Source of the DNA: an uncultured Nitratireductor sp.
Lineage (GTDB): Bacteria > Pseudomonadota > Alphaproteobacteria > Rhizobiales > Rhizobiaceae
Reading direction: 5' to 3'
DNA: 36,625 nt
NCBI RefSeq assembly: GCF_913053745.1
Contig: NZ_CAJXGF010000025.1
Span: 1-36,625, forward strand
Positions within the stretch are counted from its first letter, which is position 1; each line of letters starts with the position of its first letter. The notes under the pieces were generated by a model that saw only the letters and a list, made by a program, of their open reading frames with translations, was not told the DNA's origin and searched no databases. Of the stretch, positions 1 through 9,085 are shown piece after piece. A program made the position numbers and the translations under genes.

Positions 1-1160
<1,160 letters not shown>

Positions 1161-1162
1161 GC

Positions 1163-1810
1163 GTGAGCGAGAAACACATTTTCGAACGCGATCCGGCCGA
1201 TCCCAAGCGTAAGGAGATCAACCCCATCCTCAAGCTGGCGCTGGAGCTGGGGCCGCTTATGGTGTTCTTCTTCGCCAATTCGCGCGGCGAATGGCTGGCT
1301 GGACGCTTTCCCGCGCTGGCGGAGCTCGGTGGTCCGCTTTTCGTGGCCACCGCGCTCTTCATGGCAGCCACGGCAATCGCGCTCACCGTTTCGTGGATTT
1401 TAACGCGGACTCTTCCGATCATGCCGCTTGTGTCGGGCGTGGTGGTGTTCGTGTTCGGTGCGCTGACGCTCTATCTGCACAGCGAAATCTTCATCAAGAT
1501 GAAGCCGACCATCGTCAACACGCTGTTCGGTGTGGTGCTTCTGGGCGGTCTCGCCTTCGGCAAGTCGCTGCTCGGTTATGTGTTCGATTCCGCGTTCAGG
1601 CTGGATGCGGAAGGCTGGCGCAAGCTCACGCTGCGCTGGGGTGTGTTCTTTCTGTTCCTTGCCGTGGTCAACGAGGTGGTGTGGCGCATGTTCTCCACCG
1701 ATGCATGGGTCGCCTTCAAGGTATGGGGCATCATGCCGATCACCATTCTCTTCACGATGAGCCAGATGCCGCTCATCATGAAGCACTCGCTGGAAGAACC
1801 CACGAAATAG
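1163..1810 (+). CDS. YciB/IspZ-type inner membrane septation protein A
   Basis: A 215-residue polytopic protein with about five hydrophobic segments, beginning with the motif [13 protein letters not shown], which marks the YciB (intracellular septation protein A, IspZ) family. Members are linked to cell envelope synthesis and division, but the biochemical role is unsettled. The start is GTG at 1163, preceded by CAGGAG at 1147-1152, which lies inside the end of ftsY, so translation is probably coupled. The N-terminal 25 residues are charged and cytoplasmic. The gene ends 15 bases before the convergent DUF1761 gene. Family assignment is firm; function beyond the family is not. Confidence 0.9.
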   Translation: MSEKHIFERDPADPKRKEINPILKLALELGPLMVFFFANSRGEWLAGRFPALAELGGPLFVATALFMAATAIALTVSWILTRTLPIMPLVSGVVVFVFGALTLYLHSEIFIKMKPTIVNTLFGVVLLGGLAFGKSLLGYVFDSAFRLDAEGWRKLTLRWGVFFLFLAVVNEVVWRMFSTDAWVAFKVWGIMPITILFTMSQMPLIMKHSLEEPTK

Positions 1811-1825
1811 CGCGGCGGTTCGGGC

Positions 1826-2233
1826 TCAGACGCCGAAGAAGCCAATCACCCCGCCCATGATCAGCGCGACGCCAAGCCAGTGGCCGGCGTCGATCAGTGT
1901 CAGATTCCAGCCAAAACCTTCATAGCGCTGGTTGACGGCCACGGTCGTCGCCATGAAGCCGAGCCAGATGAAGGCGCCGGAGATCACGCCGTTCCAGAGC
2001 GTTACCTGGCCCGCGCCCAGATGGCCGATAACGCCGGCCAGAACCCAGGCCATGATAAGTTCGGCCACGAAAGACGTGATGAAGAGCGAAGGCTCCATCT
2101 TCGCTTCCTCGGGCTCGATGCGCGCGGCTTTCATCCAGGGCTTGCCGAGCGTGCCGTAATAGACGGAGCCGAAAATGAAGGCCGCCACCGCAGCGGCGAG
2201 GATGGCGAGATAGTTGAGACCGGCGAAATCCAT
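1826..2233 (-). CDS. DUF1761 small membrane protein
   Basis: A 135-residue protein with four predicted membrane helices: residues 8-27 with a FIFGSVYYGTLG motif, then about 50-70, 80-100 and 117-134. The pattern, with Gly-Lys-Pro-Trp after helix 1 and an Asn-Gly motif in helix 3, matches DUF1761. No biochemical function is known for the family. The start is well set: GGAGG lies seven bases upstream of the ATG at 2233. The gene is the last of the minus-strand run from tsaD, separated from the methyltransferase by 55 bases, and may have its own promoter. Confidence 0.8.
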   Translation of the reverse strand: MDFAGLNYLAILAAAVAAFIFGSVYYGTLGKPWMKAARIEPEEAKMEPSLFITSFVAELIMAWVLAGVIGHLGAGQVTLWNGVISGAFIWLGFMATTVAVNQRYEGFGWNLTLIDAGHWLGVALIMGGVIGFFGV

Positions 2234-2288
2234 CTTGTCCTCCTCGGATGTGCTGGATGATGGATTGAAGCCTCACACCTTCAGACGG

Positions 2289-2945
2289 TCAAGTGAATTG
2301 CCAGACGGTCGTGCGCTTGACCTCGGCATCTTCCAGTGCGCGCGTCACCGGCACGGTATAGGCTGCCAGTTCGGCGAGGCGCGCGCGCGGCAGGTAGCTT
2401 CGGCCGGGGTCGCCGACAATCACGGCCGCGCCCGCCTGCGAAAGCTCGCCGAACCATGGCACAAGCGTTTCTGTCATCGCCCGGTCGTAGAACACGTCGC
2501 CCGCAAGCACCACGTCCCACTCGCCCTTCGTGTGGATGAGGTCGTTTCGCGCCGTCTCGAACCGAACATCGTTTGCGGCCATGTTCAGCGTGCAGGCCGG
2601 GGCACTGAACGGGTCGATGTCCGCCGCCAGCACATTTTTCGCGCCGGCCATCGAGGCGGCAATGGCGACCAGCCCGGAGCCGGCCGCGAAGTCGAGCACG
2701 GTCTTTCCGCGCACCGTGTCGGGATGATCGAGAATGTAGCGTGCGAGACCCTGCCCGCCTGCCCATGCAAAGGCCCAGAAGGGCGGCGGCAGACCGATTT
2801 CGGCAAGCTCCTCTTCGGTGCGTTGCCAAAGATCGTGCGCCTCATCGGCCAGATGGAGCGCGATTTCCGGCACATGCGGCGGGCGCGTCAGCGCCGTGTT
2901 GGCGTGGATGAAGGCTGCCGCATCGTCCGGGGTGATCCGCGTCAC
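2289..2945 (-). CDS. Class I methyltransferase, ETF-beta lysine methyltransferase (METTL20) type
   Basis: A 218-residue seven-beta-strand SAM methyltransferase. Motif I is VLDFAAGSGLVAIAA, followed by the acidic AADID that contacts the SAM ribose. The post-motif DVFYD near residues 151-155 is the hallmark of the lysine-methylating METTL20/ETFBKMT group. Alphaproteobacterial members of that group are known to methylate the beta subunit of electron transfer flavoprotein near its docking loop. The substrate here is inferred from family, since no etfB lies in the window. The start is GTG at 2945, preceded by AGCAGG. The gene begins 10 bases after the EVE gene ends, so it is probably the same transcript. 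Confidence 0.82.
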   Translation of the reverse strand: MTRITPDDAAAFIHANTALTRPPHVPEIALHLADEAHDLWQRTEEELAEIGLPPPFWAFAWAGGQGLARYILDHPDTVRGKTVLDFAAGSGLVAIAASMAGAKNVLAADIDPFSAPACTLNMAANDVRFETARNDLIHTKGEWDVVLAGDVFYDRAMTETLVPWFGELSQAGAAVIVGDPGRSYLPRARLAELAAYTVPVTRALEDAEVKRTTVWQFT

Positions 2946-2955
2946 GGGAACCTGC

Positions 2956-3381
2956 TCAGGGAGCCTTGTCGAGGCCGCCCATGCGGCAGATCTCGGCCCA
3001 CTCGTCAGGCCGTACGGGCTGCACGGAAAGCCTCGAATTGTTGACCAGAATCATCTCCGAGAGTTTCGGATTGGCCTTGATCTCGGCCAGCGTCACCGGC
3101 TGGGGAATGTCCTCGACGGCGCGGATATCCACGCATTCCCAGCGCGGGTCATCCGTCGTCGTGTCTGGATGCGCCAGCGCACACACTTCCACGATGCCGA
3201 CCACGGAGGTTTCCTTGACCGAGTGGTAGAAAAAGCCAAGATCGCCGAGCTTCATCTCGCGCATGTTGTTGCGCGCCTGATAGTTTCGCACGCCGTCCCA
3301 CTGCTCGCCCTTGTCGCCCTTTTTCTTCTGCATCGCCCACGACCAGGTGGAAGGTTCGGACTTGAACAGCCAATAGGCCAT
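2956..3381 (-). CDS. EVE domain-containing protein
   Basis: A 141-residue single-domain protein. It opens with MAYWLFKSEPSTWSW and contains WDGVRNYQARNNM, the signature of the EVE fold (relative of PUA and YTH, thymocyte nuclear protein 1 type). EVE domains bind modified bases in RNA or DNA. The ATG at 3381 overlaps the TGA of the upstream YciI gene as TGATG, typical of translational coupling. A GTG one codon earlier is also possible. The ligand is unknown. EVE proteins are sometimes part of phage-defence or modification systems, but here the neighbours are housekeeping genes. Confidence 0.9.
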   Translation of the reverse strand: MAYWLFKSEPSTWSWAMQKKKGDKGEQWDGVRNYQARNNMREMKLGDLGFFYHSVKETSVVGIVEVCALAHPDTTTDDPRWECVDIRAVEDIPQPVTLAEIKANPKLSEMILVNNSRLSVQPVRPDEWAEICRMGGLDKAP

Positions 3382-3677
3382 CACGCATTCTCCGGATTGT
3401 TGAAGACCCAGTTCCAGGCACGTATTTCAACGGATTCGAACAGGCCCGCAAGAGCATAGGGGTCGGCTGCGGCGATCAGCTCGGCCGCCGCTTCGTCCTC
3501 GGCCTCCACCGCCACGAGGCTGCCGCAGGGCTTGCCTTCTGTGTCGAGAAACGGGCCGGCGAATTTCAGCGCGCCGTTCTCGTTCAATCCGTTCAGATAC
3601 TCCACATGTTCGGGCCGTGTGCTCATCCTTGTGTCGAGATGTCCGGGCTTGTCTCGGCAGATGATGGCGAAGATCAT
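3381..3677 (-). CDS. YciI-like protein (YCII domain)
   Basis: A 98-residue protein of the YciI family, a small ferredoxin-like-fold enzyme related to chlorodienelactone isomerases and dehydrochlorinases. The conserved His-Asp pair appears in KPGHLDTRMSTRPEH (residues 11-24), and the DPYALAGLFESVEIRAW segment near residues 72-88 is characteristic. The true substrate of most members is unknown. It lies 16 bases downstream of gpsA and overlaps the EVE gene by one base, so it sits inside the tsaD-gpsA transcript. The order gpsA-YciI-EVE is common in Rhizobiales, to my knowledge. Confidence 0.88.
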   Translation of the reverse strand: MIFAIICRDKPGHLDTRMSTRPEHVEYLNGLNENGALKFAGPFLDTEGKPCGSLVAVEAEDEAAAELIAAADPYALAGLFESVEIRAWNWVFNNPENA

Positions 3678-3693
3678 GGTGTTTCCCTCTGTG

Positions 3694-4680
3694 TCAGGTT
3701 TCGCTTTTGAGCGGACGTGAAAGCAGCGCTTCCATGGCGGCCTGCACGGTTAGCCGCCCTTTCAGGAGCTCTGTCACGCTTTCGATGATGGGCGCTTCGA
3801 GGCCGCGCTCGCGCACGATGCGCGCGGCGATGCCAGCCGTGTGAGCGCCTTCGGCCAGCGGATGGCCTTCGAGGCTTTCGCCGCGTCCAAGTGCAGCCCC
3901 ATAGGCGAAATTGCGCGATTGCTCCGAGCCGCAGGTCAGGATCAGGTCGCCGAGTCCCGAAAGCCCCATCAGCGTGTCGGGCCGGGCGCCGAAGGCCTCG
4001 CCGATACGCCGCAGTTCCACGAATCCACGGGTGATCAGCGCCGCCGATGCGCTTGCGCCGAGTCCCGCGCCGTGCGTTGCGCCGGCGGCGATGGCCAGAA
4101 CGTTTTTCAACGCGCCGCCGATCTCCACACCCGTCAGATCATCGGTCGAATAGCAGCGCAGGCGCGGCGCGGAGAGTTGTTCGGCGAGGGTCGATGCAAG
4201 GCCGATATCCTTCGCCGCAACCGTGACGGCGGTCGGCAAATTGCCCGCCAGATCGCTGGCGAAGCTCGGGCCGGAGAGGGCGGCCACCGGATTTTCCGGC
4301 AGCGCTTCGGCGGCGATTTCGGACATGAACCTGCCTGTCTCGCGCTCGATGCCCTTGGCACAAAGCACGATCGGAACCCCCTTTGGCACATGCGGGCCGA
4401 CGCCAGCGAGAACCGTGCGCAGGGACTGCGCCGGTGTCACCGCCAGCACGCAGTCGGCACCCTCGAGCGCGCACGTCATGTCGCTTGTCGCCGCGAGGCG
4501 GCGATCGAGCGCGATCCCCGGCAGGTAGCGGCTGTTGACGTGTTCGTCGTTGATGGCGCGCGTCAGCGCTTCATCGCGTGCCCAAAGCCTTGCGCGGTGG
4601 CCGCTCGTCAGCATGGTTGCGCCGAGGGCTGTGCCCCACGCGCCTGCGCCCAGAACGGCGATGGTCCATGTCTCACTCAT
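3694..4680 (-). CDS. gpsA: Glycerol-3-phosphate dehydrogenase [NAD(P)+]
   Basis: Reduces dihydroxyacetone phosphate to sn-glycerol-3-phosphate for phospholipid synthesis; cytosolic. It has 328 residues, normal for GpsA. The N-terminal Rossmann motif [10 protein letters not shown] is at residues 11-20. CAKGIE follows at about 108-113 and the GPSFA motif at about 137-141. The helical C-terminal domain contains the catalytic Lys region in [13 protein letters not shown] and the RNFAYG motif. The ATG at 4680 overlaps the end of tsaD by four bases, so tsaD-gpsA is a coupled operon. Confidence 0.97.
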   Translation of the reverse strand: MSETWTIAVLGAGAWGTALGATMLTSGHRARLWARDEALTRAINDEHVNSRYLPGIALDRRLAATSDMTCALEGADCVLAVTPAQSLRTVLAGVGPHVPKGVPIVLCAKGIERETGRFMSEIAAEALPENPVAALSGPSFASDLAGNLPTAVTVAAKDIGLASTLAEQLSAPRLRCYSTDDLTGVEIGGALKNVLAIAAGATHGAGLGASASAALITRGFVELRRIGEAFGARPDTLMGLSGLGDLILTCGSEQSRNFAYGAALGRGESLEGHPLAEGAHTAGIAARIVRERGLEAPIIESVTELLKGRLTVQAAMEALLSRPLKSET

Positions 4681-5762
4681 GCCTTGGCTCCCCGCTTGCC
4701 TGCGCCGAAAAGCGGTGCGGAAGCCTCATCCAGCGGCCATCTCGGACGCGGCGCGAAGCCGAGCGCGTTATCCGGGTCGAGCCCGGCTTCCAGGCGCTCC
4801 AGGCCGGCCCAGGCGATCATCGCCGCATTGTCTCCGCACAGCCGGATCGGCGGCGCGACGAGCCGGAAACCGGTCGTCTCGCACAGTGCGTCGAGTGCGG
4901 TGCGGATTGCCTGATTGGCCGCGACGCCACCCGCCACCACCAGCGTCGGTGTTTCGATGGCGCAATGCGTTTCGTTGAAACGCGCAAGACTGCGCGCCAC
5001 CCGGTCGGTCAGCGTTTCCGTCACGGCCTGCTGGAACGAGGCGCAGATATCGGCGATGTCGTCCTCCCCGAGAGGGGCGAGTTCGGAAGCCTCACGCCGC
5101 ACGGCTGTTTTAAGGCCGGAAAAGGAAAAATCCGGCCGCGCCTCGCCCTTGAGCGGACGCGGAAAGGCAAAGCGCTTCGGGTCGCCGCCCGTTGCCGCCT
5201 TTTCAACGCTGGGGCCGCCCGGATAGGGCAGGCCGAGCAGTTTCGCGGTCTTGTCGAAGGCCTCGCCCAATGCATCGTCGATGGTGGAGGCCCAGCGCTG
5301 ATAGCGCCCGACACCCTCCACATGGACGATCTGCGTATGCCCGCCGGAAACGAGCAACAGCAGATAGGGGAACTGTATTCCATCGGTCAGCCGCGCCGTC
5401 AGCGCGTGACCTTCCAGATGGTTGACTGGGATCAACGGTTTCCCAAGCGCCGCCGCGATCGCCTTGGCGGTCGTCAGGCCGACGATCAGTCCCCCGATCA
5501 GGCCCGGCCCTGCCGTTGCCGCGATAGCGTCGATTTCGCCGAGCGAAAGGTCGGCCGAATCGAGCGCCGCTGCGATCACACCGTCCAGCGCCTCCACATG
5601 GGCGCGGGCGGCGATCTCCGGTACCACACCGCCAAAGGCGGCATGATCGGCGATCTGGCTCAGAACCACATTCGAAAGGATTTCGGCCTTGCCGCCTTCG
5701 TTGCTGATGACGGCTGCCGCCGTCTCGTCGCAACTCGTCTCGATGCCAAGGATGCGCGTCAT
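4677..5762 (-). CDS. tsaD: tRNA N6-adenosine threonylcarbamoyltransferase
   Basis: Transfers the threonylcarbamoyl group to A37 of ANN-decoding tRNAs (t6A), working with TsaB, TsaC and TsaE. It has 361 residues, normal length. It begins [17 protein letters not shown], the ASKHA nucleotide-binding signature. [16 protein letters not shown] holds the metal-binding His region, with [10 protein letters not shown] at about 138-147 and GGVAAN and [12 protein letters not shown] near the C-terminus. It is the first gene of the minus-strand run and is divergent from hemC across a 93-base region that contains two inverted repeats. Confidence 0.97.
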   Translation of the reverse strand: MTRILGIETSCDETAAAVISNEGGKAEILSNVVLSQIADHAAFGGVVPEIAARAHVEALDGVIAAALDSADLSLGEIDAIAATAGPGLIGGLIVGLTTAKAIAAALGKPLIPVNHLEGHALTARLTDGIQFPYLLLLVSGGHTQIVHVEGVGRYQRWASTIDDALGEAFDKTAKLLGLPYPGGPSVEKAATGGDPKRFAFPRPLKGEARPDFSFSGLKTAVRREASELAPLGEDDIADICASFQQAVTETLTDRVARSLARFNETHCAIETPTLVVAGGVAANQAIRTALDALCETTGFRLVAPPIRLCGDNAAMIAWAGLERLEAGLDPDNALGFAPRPRWPLDEASAPLFGAGKRGAKA

Positions 5763-5798
5763 TCAGCCTTACCCGCTTATGTTGCCGTCGCTGCCAAT

Positions 5799-5833
5799 CC
5801 CCGTTAGGGGTGTGGTGCATCCGGTTCGGATGC
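5799..5833. promoter_or_regulatory. Two inverted repeats in the tsaD-hemC divergent region
   Basis: CCCC-GTTA-GGGG spans 5799-5810, and GCATCCG-GTT-CGGATGC spans 5817-5833, seven perfect base pairs around a three-base loop. Both lie in the 93-base gap between the divergent starts of tsaD and hemC. Neither is followed by a T tract, so terminator function is unlikely. They could be operators or mRNA leader hairpins. No matching regulator was recognised. Confidence 0.5.
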
Positions 5834-5855
5834 GGGTTAGCACGGACGTGACGGC

Positions 5856-6785
5856 ATGCAAACTGATGTGGTGAAGATCGGCACGCGCGGAAGCGCGCTT
5901 GCAATGGCACAGGCGGCAGAAGTGCGCGCGCGTCTGATGGCGGCCCACGGCTTGCCCGAGGAAGCGTTCGAGATCGTCGTGATCTCCACTTCGGGCGACC
6001 GCATTCAGGACCGCCCGCTTTCGCAGGCTGGCGGAAAGGGGCTTTTCACCAAGGAAATCGAGGAGGCGCTGCTTGACGGTCGCATCGACGTCGCCGCACA
6101 TTCCTCCAAGGATATGCCCACCGTCTTGCCCGAGGGGCTTGAAATCTCTGCTTTTCTCGAGCGCGAGGACGTGCGTGACGTCTTCATTGGCCGTTCCGTC
6201 GCCAATCTGGAGGATCTGCCACAGGGCGCCAAGCTTGGCACCTCGTCGCTGCGCCGTCAGGCGCTGGTTCTCAGGTTGCGCCCCGATCTCGACGTCGGCA
6301 TGTTCCGCGGCAATGTGCAGACGCGGCTGCGCAAACTGGAAGAGGGTGTGGCCGAGGGAACGCTTCTGGCGCTTGCCGGACTCAATCGGCTCGGCATGGC
6401 CCACATCGCCACCGAGACCATGGATCCCGAACGCTTTCCCCCGGCGCTGGGGCAGGGCGCGATCTGCATCGAAAGCCGCATCGGCGATGCGCGTATCGGT
6501 CCCATGATCGCCGCGATCCATCATTCTGAGACGGGCAATGCGCTTTTGTGTGAACGCGCCTTTCTCGGTGCGCTGGACGGCTCCTGCCGGACGCCCATCG
6601 CCGGCCTGGCACGCATCGAGGGTGATCGGCTGCGCTTTTCCGGACTGGTGCTGACGCCGGACGGGCGCGAGGCGCATGATATTGCGACCGAAGGCAAGGC
6701 GGTGGATGCCATGCGGCTCGGCGCGGAAGCCGGCGCTGCGGTGCGTGAGAAAGCGGGTACGCGGTTTTTCGACAGTTGGCTTTAG
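5856..6785 (+). CDS. hemC: Porphobilinogen deaminase (hydroxymethylbilane synthase)
   Basis: Polymerises four porphobilinogens to hydroxymethylbilane in tetrapyrrole synthesis; cytosolic. It has 309 residues. The catalytic Asp is in HSSKDMPT (about residue 86). The dipyrromethane cofactor Cys is C244 in [10 protein letters not shown]. Substrate-binding arginines are in [18 protein letters not shown], and [11 protein letters not shown] is diagnostic. hemD begins one base after its stop codon, so the pair is one operon and makes uroporphyrinogen III. Confidence 0.98.
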   Translation: MQTDVVKIGTRGSALAMAQAAEVRARLMAAHGLPEEAFEIVVISTSGDRIQDRPLSQAGGKGLFTKEIEEALLDGRIDVAAHSSKDMPTVLPEGLEISAFLEREDVRDVFIGRSVANLEDLPQGAKLGTSSLRRQALVLRLRPDLDVGMFRGNVQTRLRKLEEGVAEGTLLALAGLNRLGMAHIATETMDPERFPPALGQGAICIESRIGDARIGPMIAAIHHSETGNALLCERAFLGALDGSCRTPIAGLARIEGDRLRFSGLVLTPDGREAHDIATEGKAVDAMRLGAEAGAAVREKAGTRFFDSWL

Positions 6786-6786
6786 A

Positions 6787-7494
6787 ATGCGACGGGTGCT
6801 GGTCACGCGCCCCGAACCGGGCGCTTCGGAAACAGCCGCGCGGCTTGCCGAAATGGGGTGTGCGCCGGTGGTTCTGCCGCTGACCGAAACCGTGCCGCTT
6901 CATCCCGCCATGGCTACCGGGAAGGTGGATGCGGTGGCCGTCAGCAGCCCCAACGCCATTCGCCACGCCCCACAATCCATTTTCGATGCGTTGAAGGACA
7001 AGCCCGTTTATGCCGTCGGTAGCCGGACGGGCGAGGCTGCGCGTGCCGCCGGCCTGAACGTGGTGGACGATACGGCCGGCGACGCGGAGGGGCTTGCGGA
7101 GCGTATCGCCGCCGCCCTTTCGGCATCGTGTGATGTGACGGTGCTTTGCGGTCATGTGCGCCGCGATGTGCTTGAGAGACGGCTTCGGGAGGCCGGCCAC
7201 AGGCCGCGCGTGATCGAGATATACAATACTCTGCCGCTCGAACCTTCCGATGACAAGGTGCAGTCGATCCTCGGCGATCTCCCTGTCGACGACGTGCTGG
7301 TCTATTCGGCCAACGGGGCAGACCGCCTAGCGGGCCTCCTGGCGCGGCCGGGCATTGGAACGAAGCTGCGGGCTGCGACATTTTACTGTCTGTCGCAGCG
7401 CATTGCCGCCGCTTTGGGACCGGATATCGCGAAAACCGCGAAAATTGCAGATTTTCCTGCGGAAGACCGACTCATGGTTCTGCTAAAGACGTAA
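6787..7494 (+). CDS. hemD: Uroporphyrinogen-III synthase
   Basis: Closes and inverts ring D of hydroxymethylbilane to give uroporphyrinogen III. It has 235 residues from the ATG at 6787, one base after the hemC stop. The frame is open farther upstream inside hemC, but MRRVLVTRPEPGASETA is the expected N-terminus. Weakly conserved two-lobe HEM4 pattern: VTRP at the start, AVSSPNAI (about residues 54-61), VGSRTGEAARAAG (about 78-90), SANGADRLAG (about 178-187) and CLSQRIAAAL near the end. Identity is supported by both motif pattern and position. Confidence 0.93.
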   Translation: MRRVLVTRPEPGASETAARLAEMGCAPVVLPLTETVPLHPAMATGKVDAVAVSSPNAIRHAPQSIFDALKDKPVYAVGSRTGEAARAAGLNVVDDTAGDAEGLAERIAAALSASCDVTVLCGHVRRDVLERRLREAGHRPRVIEIYNTLPLEPSDDKVQSILGDLPVDDVLVYSANGADRLAGLLARPGIGTKLRAATFYCLSQRIAAALGPDIAKTAKIADFPAEDRLMVLLKT

Positions 7495-7596
7495 GCTCAA
7501 TCGCGCGCGCCCCTGTTTTCAACACATGCGGGTGTGATAGGAACTTATATGCACTGCACATAGTGCGGGAACAGCCTTTTGCAGCGGAGTTGCCTG

Positions 7597-9078
7597 ATGG
7601 TCAAAACGCCGAGAACGCGTCATTCCAAAACCCAGAAGGAGCCGGTGACCATCGATCTGGACCCCGATCAGGTGAAAAGGGAGAGGGTGAACAAGCCCGC
7701 CGCGCCCGGTGAAACCGCAAAACAGTCAGCGAAACCGGAAACCAAGAAGCCTGCACAGGCCGAGACCGCCGGGAAGAAGCCGGAAACAGCAAAGCCTGCC
7801 GCTTCCACCTCCTCGAACGAGAACAAGGCCTCCGCAGGGCCGACAGAGAAGCCCGCCTCCAAAGATGGTGGCTTCGGACGCGACGGGAAAACCGGGGACG
7901 CCGGTGCGCGGAAAGACGATCCGGCAGCGAAATCCACACAGGCGTCGCCGAAGGCCGAGCCGGTGCAACGCGGCGGCGGGGCCGGACGCGCGCTTGCCGG
8001 CGGTGTGGTCGGCGGCATCGTGGCCCTGGCCGTCGCCGGTGGCCTGCAATGGGCAGGAATACTGCCCGGTTTCAATGCGACGAGCGATGCGCCCGATCCG
8101 GCGATCGATACCTTGCGGCAACAGGTGACCGCGCTGGAAAGCCGGTTGAGCGAACAACCGGAAAACGGTGCGAATGACGAGGCCCTGGACGCCGTTTTGA
8201 GTGAAGCGGGCCAGCGTGCGACCGCGACAGAACGGCGTGTTGCCGAACTGGGCGAGGAAATCACGGCTCTGCGCGAAACCATGTCGTCCGGTGAAGCGGG
8301 CGAGGGGCCGGGGCTTCAGGCGCTCTCCCAGCGCCTCACCGCGCTTGAAGAACAGACGGCGAATCTTTCCGCTTCCGGCGGTTCGGGTGAAGCGATGGAG
8401 GGCGTGACGACGCAGGTTTCCAGCCTTGAGACCAGTGTTCAGGGCGCCGCCGAGGCGGCTCGGGCCGCAAACCAGTCGGCCTCCGACAATGCCGCGATCG
8501 TCTCCGCGCTCAGGAACGAACTCGATGCGCTTAAGGCGCAGGTAGAGGACGCAGACGACGCGCCGCGCATGGCGCTCGTCATTGCCGCGACGACGCTGAA
8601 ATCGGCTGTCGAACGGGGCACCCCCTATGCGAGCGAACTCGAGACCTACACCTCCATTGCCCCGCAAGGCGAGGCCGAGGCGCTTGCGCCGCTTCAGGCG
8701 AACGCCGCATCCGGTGTGCCGAGCCGCGCAACTCTTGCCGCCGAAGCGCCCGGGGCGGCCAGTCGGGTCGTTGCCGCCGTGGGCCGTCAAAGCAATGGTG
8801 GCGAGGGCGGCATCATCGACAATCTGATGGCCAGCGCCCGTTCGCTCGTGGTGGTGCGCCCGGTTGGCAGCGTCGAGGGTGACGGGCCGGACGCCATCGC
8901 AGCGCGGATGGAAGCGGCGGTGGTCGCGAACGATTACGAAAGTGCGCTCGCCGAATACGAATCGCTGCCGGATGCTGGCAAAGAGGCCGCGGCCGATTTC
9001 GCCAAGGATCTTCGTGCGCGCCAGGCCGCCGACGAGATATTGAACAAGGCGCTTGCCGATGCGCTGAAGGGAGCATAA
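7597..9078 (+). CDS. Mitofilin/Mic60-family inner membrane protein (COG4223)
   Basis: A 493-residue protein. Residues 1-130 are a Lys/Pro/Ala/Glu-rich, low-complexity cytoplasmic tail. One membrane helix lies at about 134-157. A long coiled coil follows in the periplasm at about 165-320, with the mitofilin C-terminal domain at about 325-493. Alphaproteobacterial homologues are accepted ancestors of mitochondrial Mic60 and are usually encoded beside heme genes, as here. The ATG at 7597 is preceded by GGAG at 7586-7589. An upstream in-frame TTG at 7579 is less likely. hemY begins seven bases after its stop. Confidence 0.88.
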   Translation: MVKTPRTRHSKTQKEPVTIDLDPDQVKRERVNKPAAPGETAKQSAKPETKKPAQAETAGKKPETAKPAASTSSNENKASAGPTEKPASKDGGFGRDGKTGDAGARKDDPAAKSTQASPKAEPVQRGGGAGRALAGGVVGGIVALAVAGGLQWAGILPGFNATSDAPDPAIDTLRQQVTALESRLSEQPENGANDEALDAVLSEAGQRATATERRVAELGEEITALRETMSSGEAGEGPGLQALSQRLTALEEQTANLSASGGSGEAMEGVTTQVSSLETSVQGAAEAARAANQSASDNAAIVSALRNELDALKAQVEDADDAPRMALVIAATTLKSAVERGTPYASELETYTSIAPQGEAEALAPLQANAASGVPSRATLAAEAPGAASRVVAAVGRQSNGGEGGIIDNLMASARSLVVVRPVGSVEGDGPDAIAARMEAAVVANDYESALAEYESLPDAGKEAAADFAKDLRARQAADEILNKALADALKGA

Positions 9079-9085
9079 GCGCCAG

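Noticed and set aside
2956-3381. EVE domain as part of a phage-defence island
   Set aside because: Neighbours are gpsA, tsaD and a methyltransferase in conserved rhizobial order; no nuclease, helicase or mobile-element signs.
3841-4914. Long plus-strand open frame opposite gpsA and tsaD
   Set aside because: It is antisense to two certain genes, Arg/Ala-rich and without family features; GC-rich shadow.
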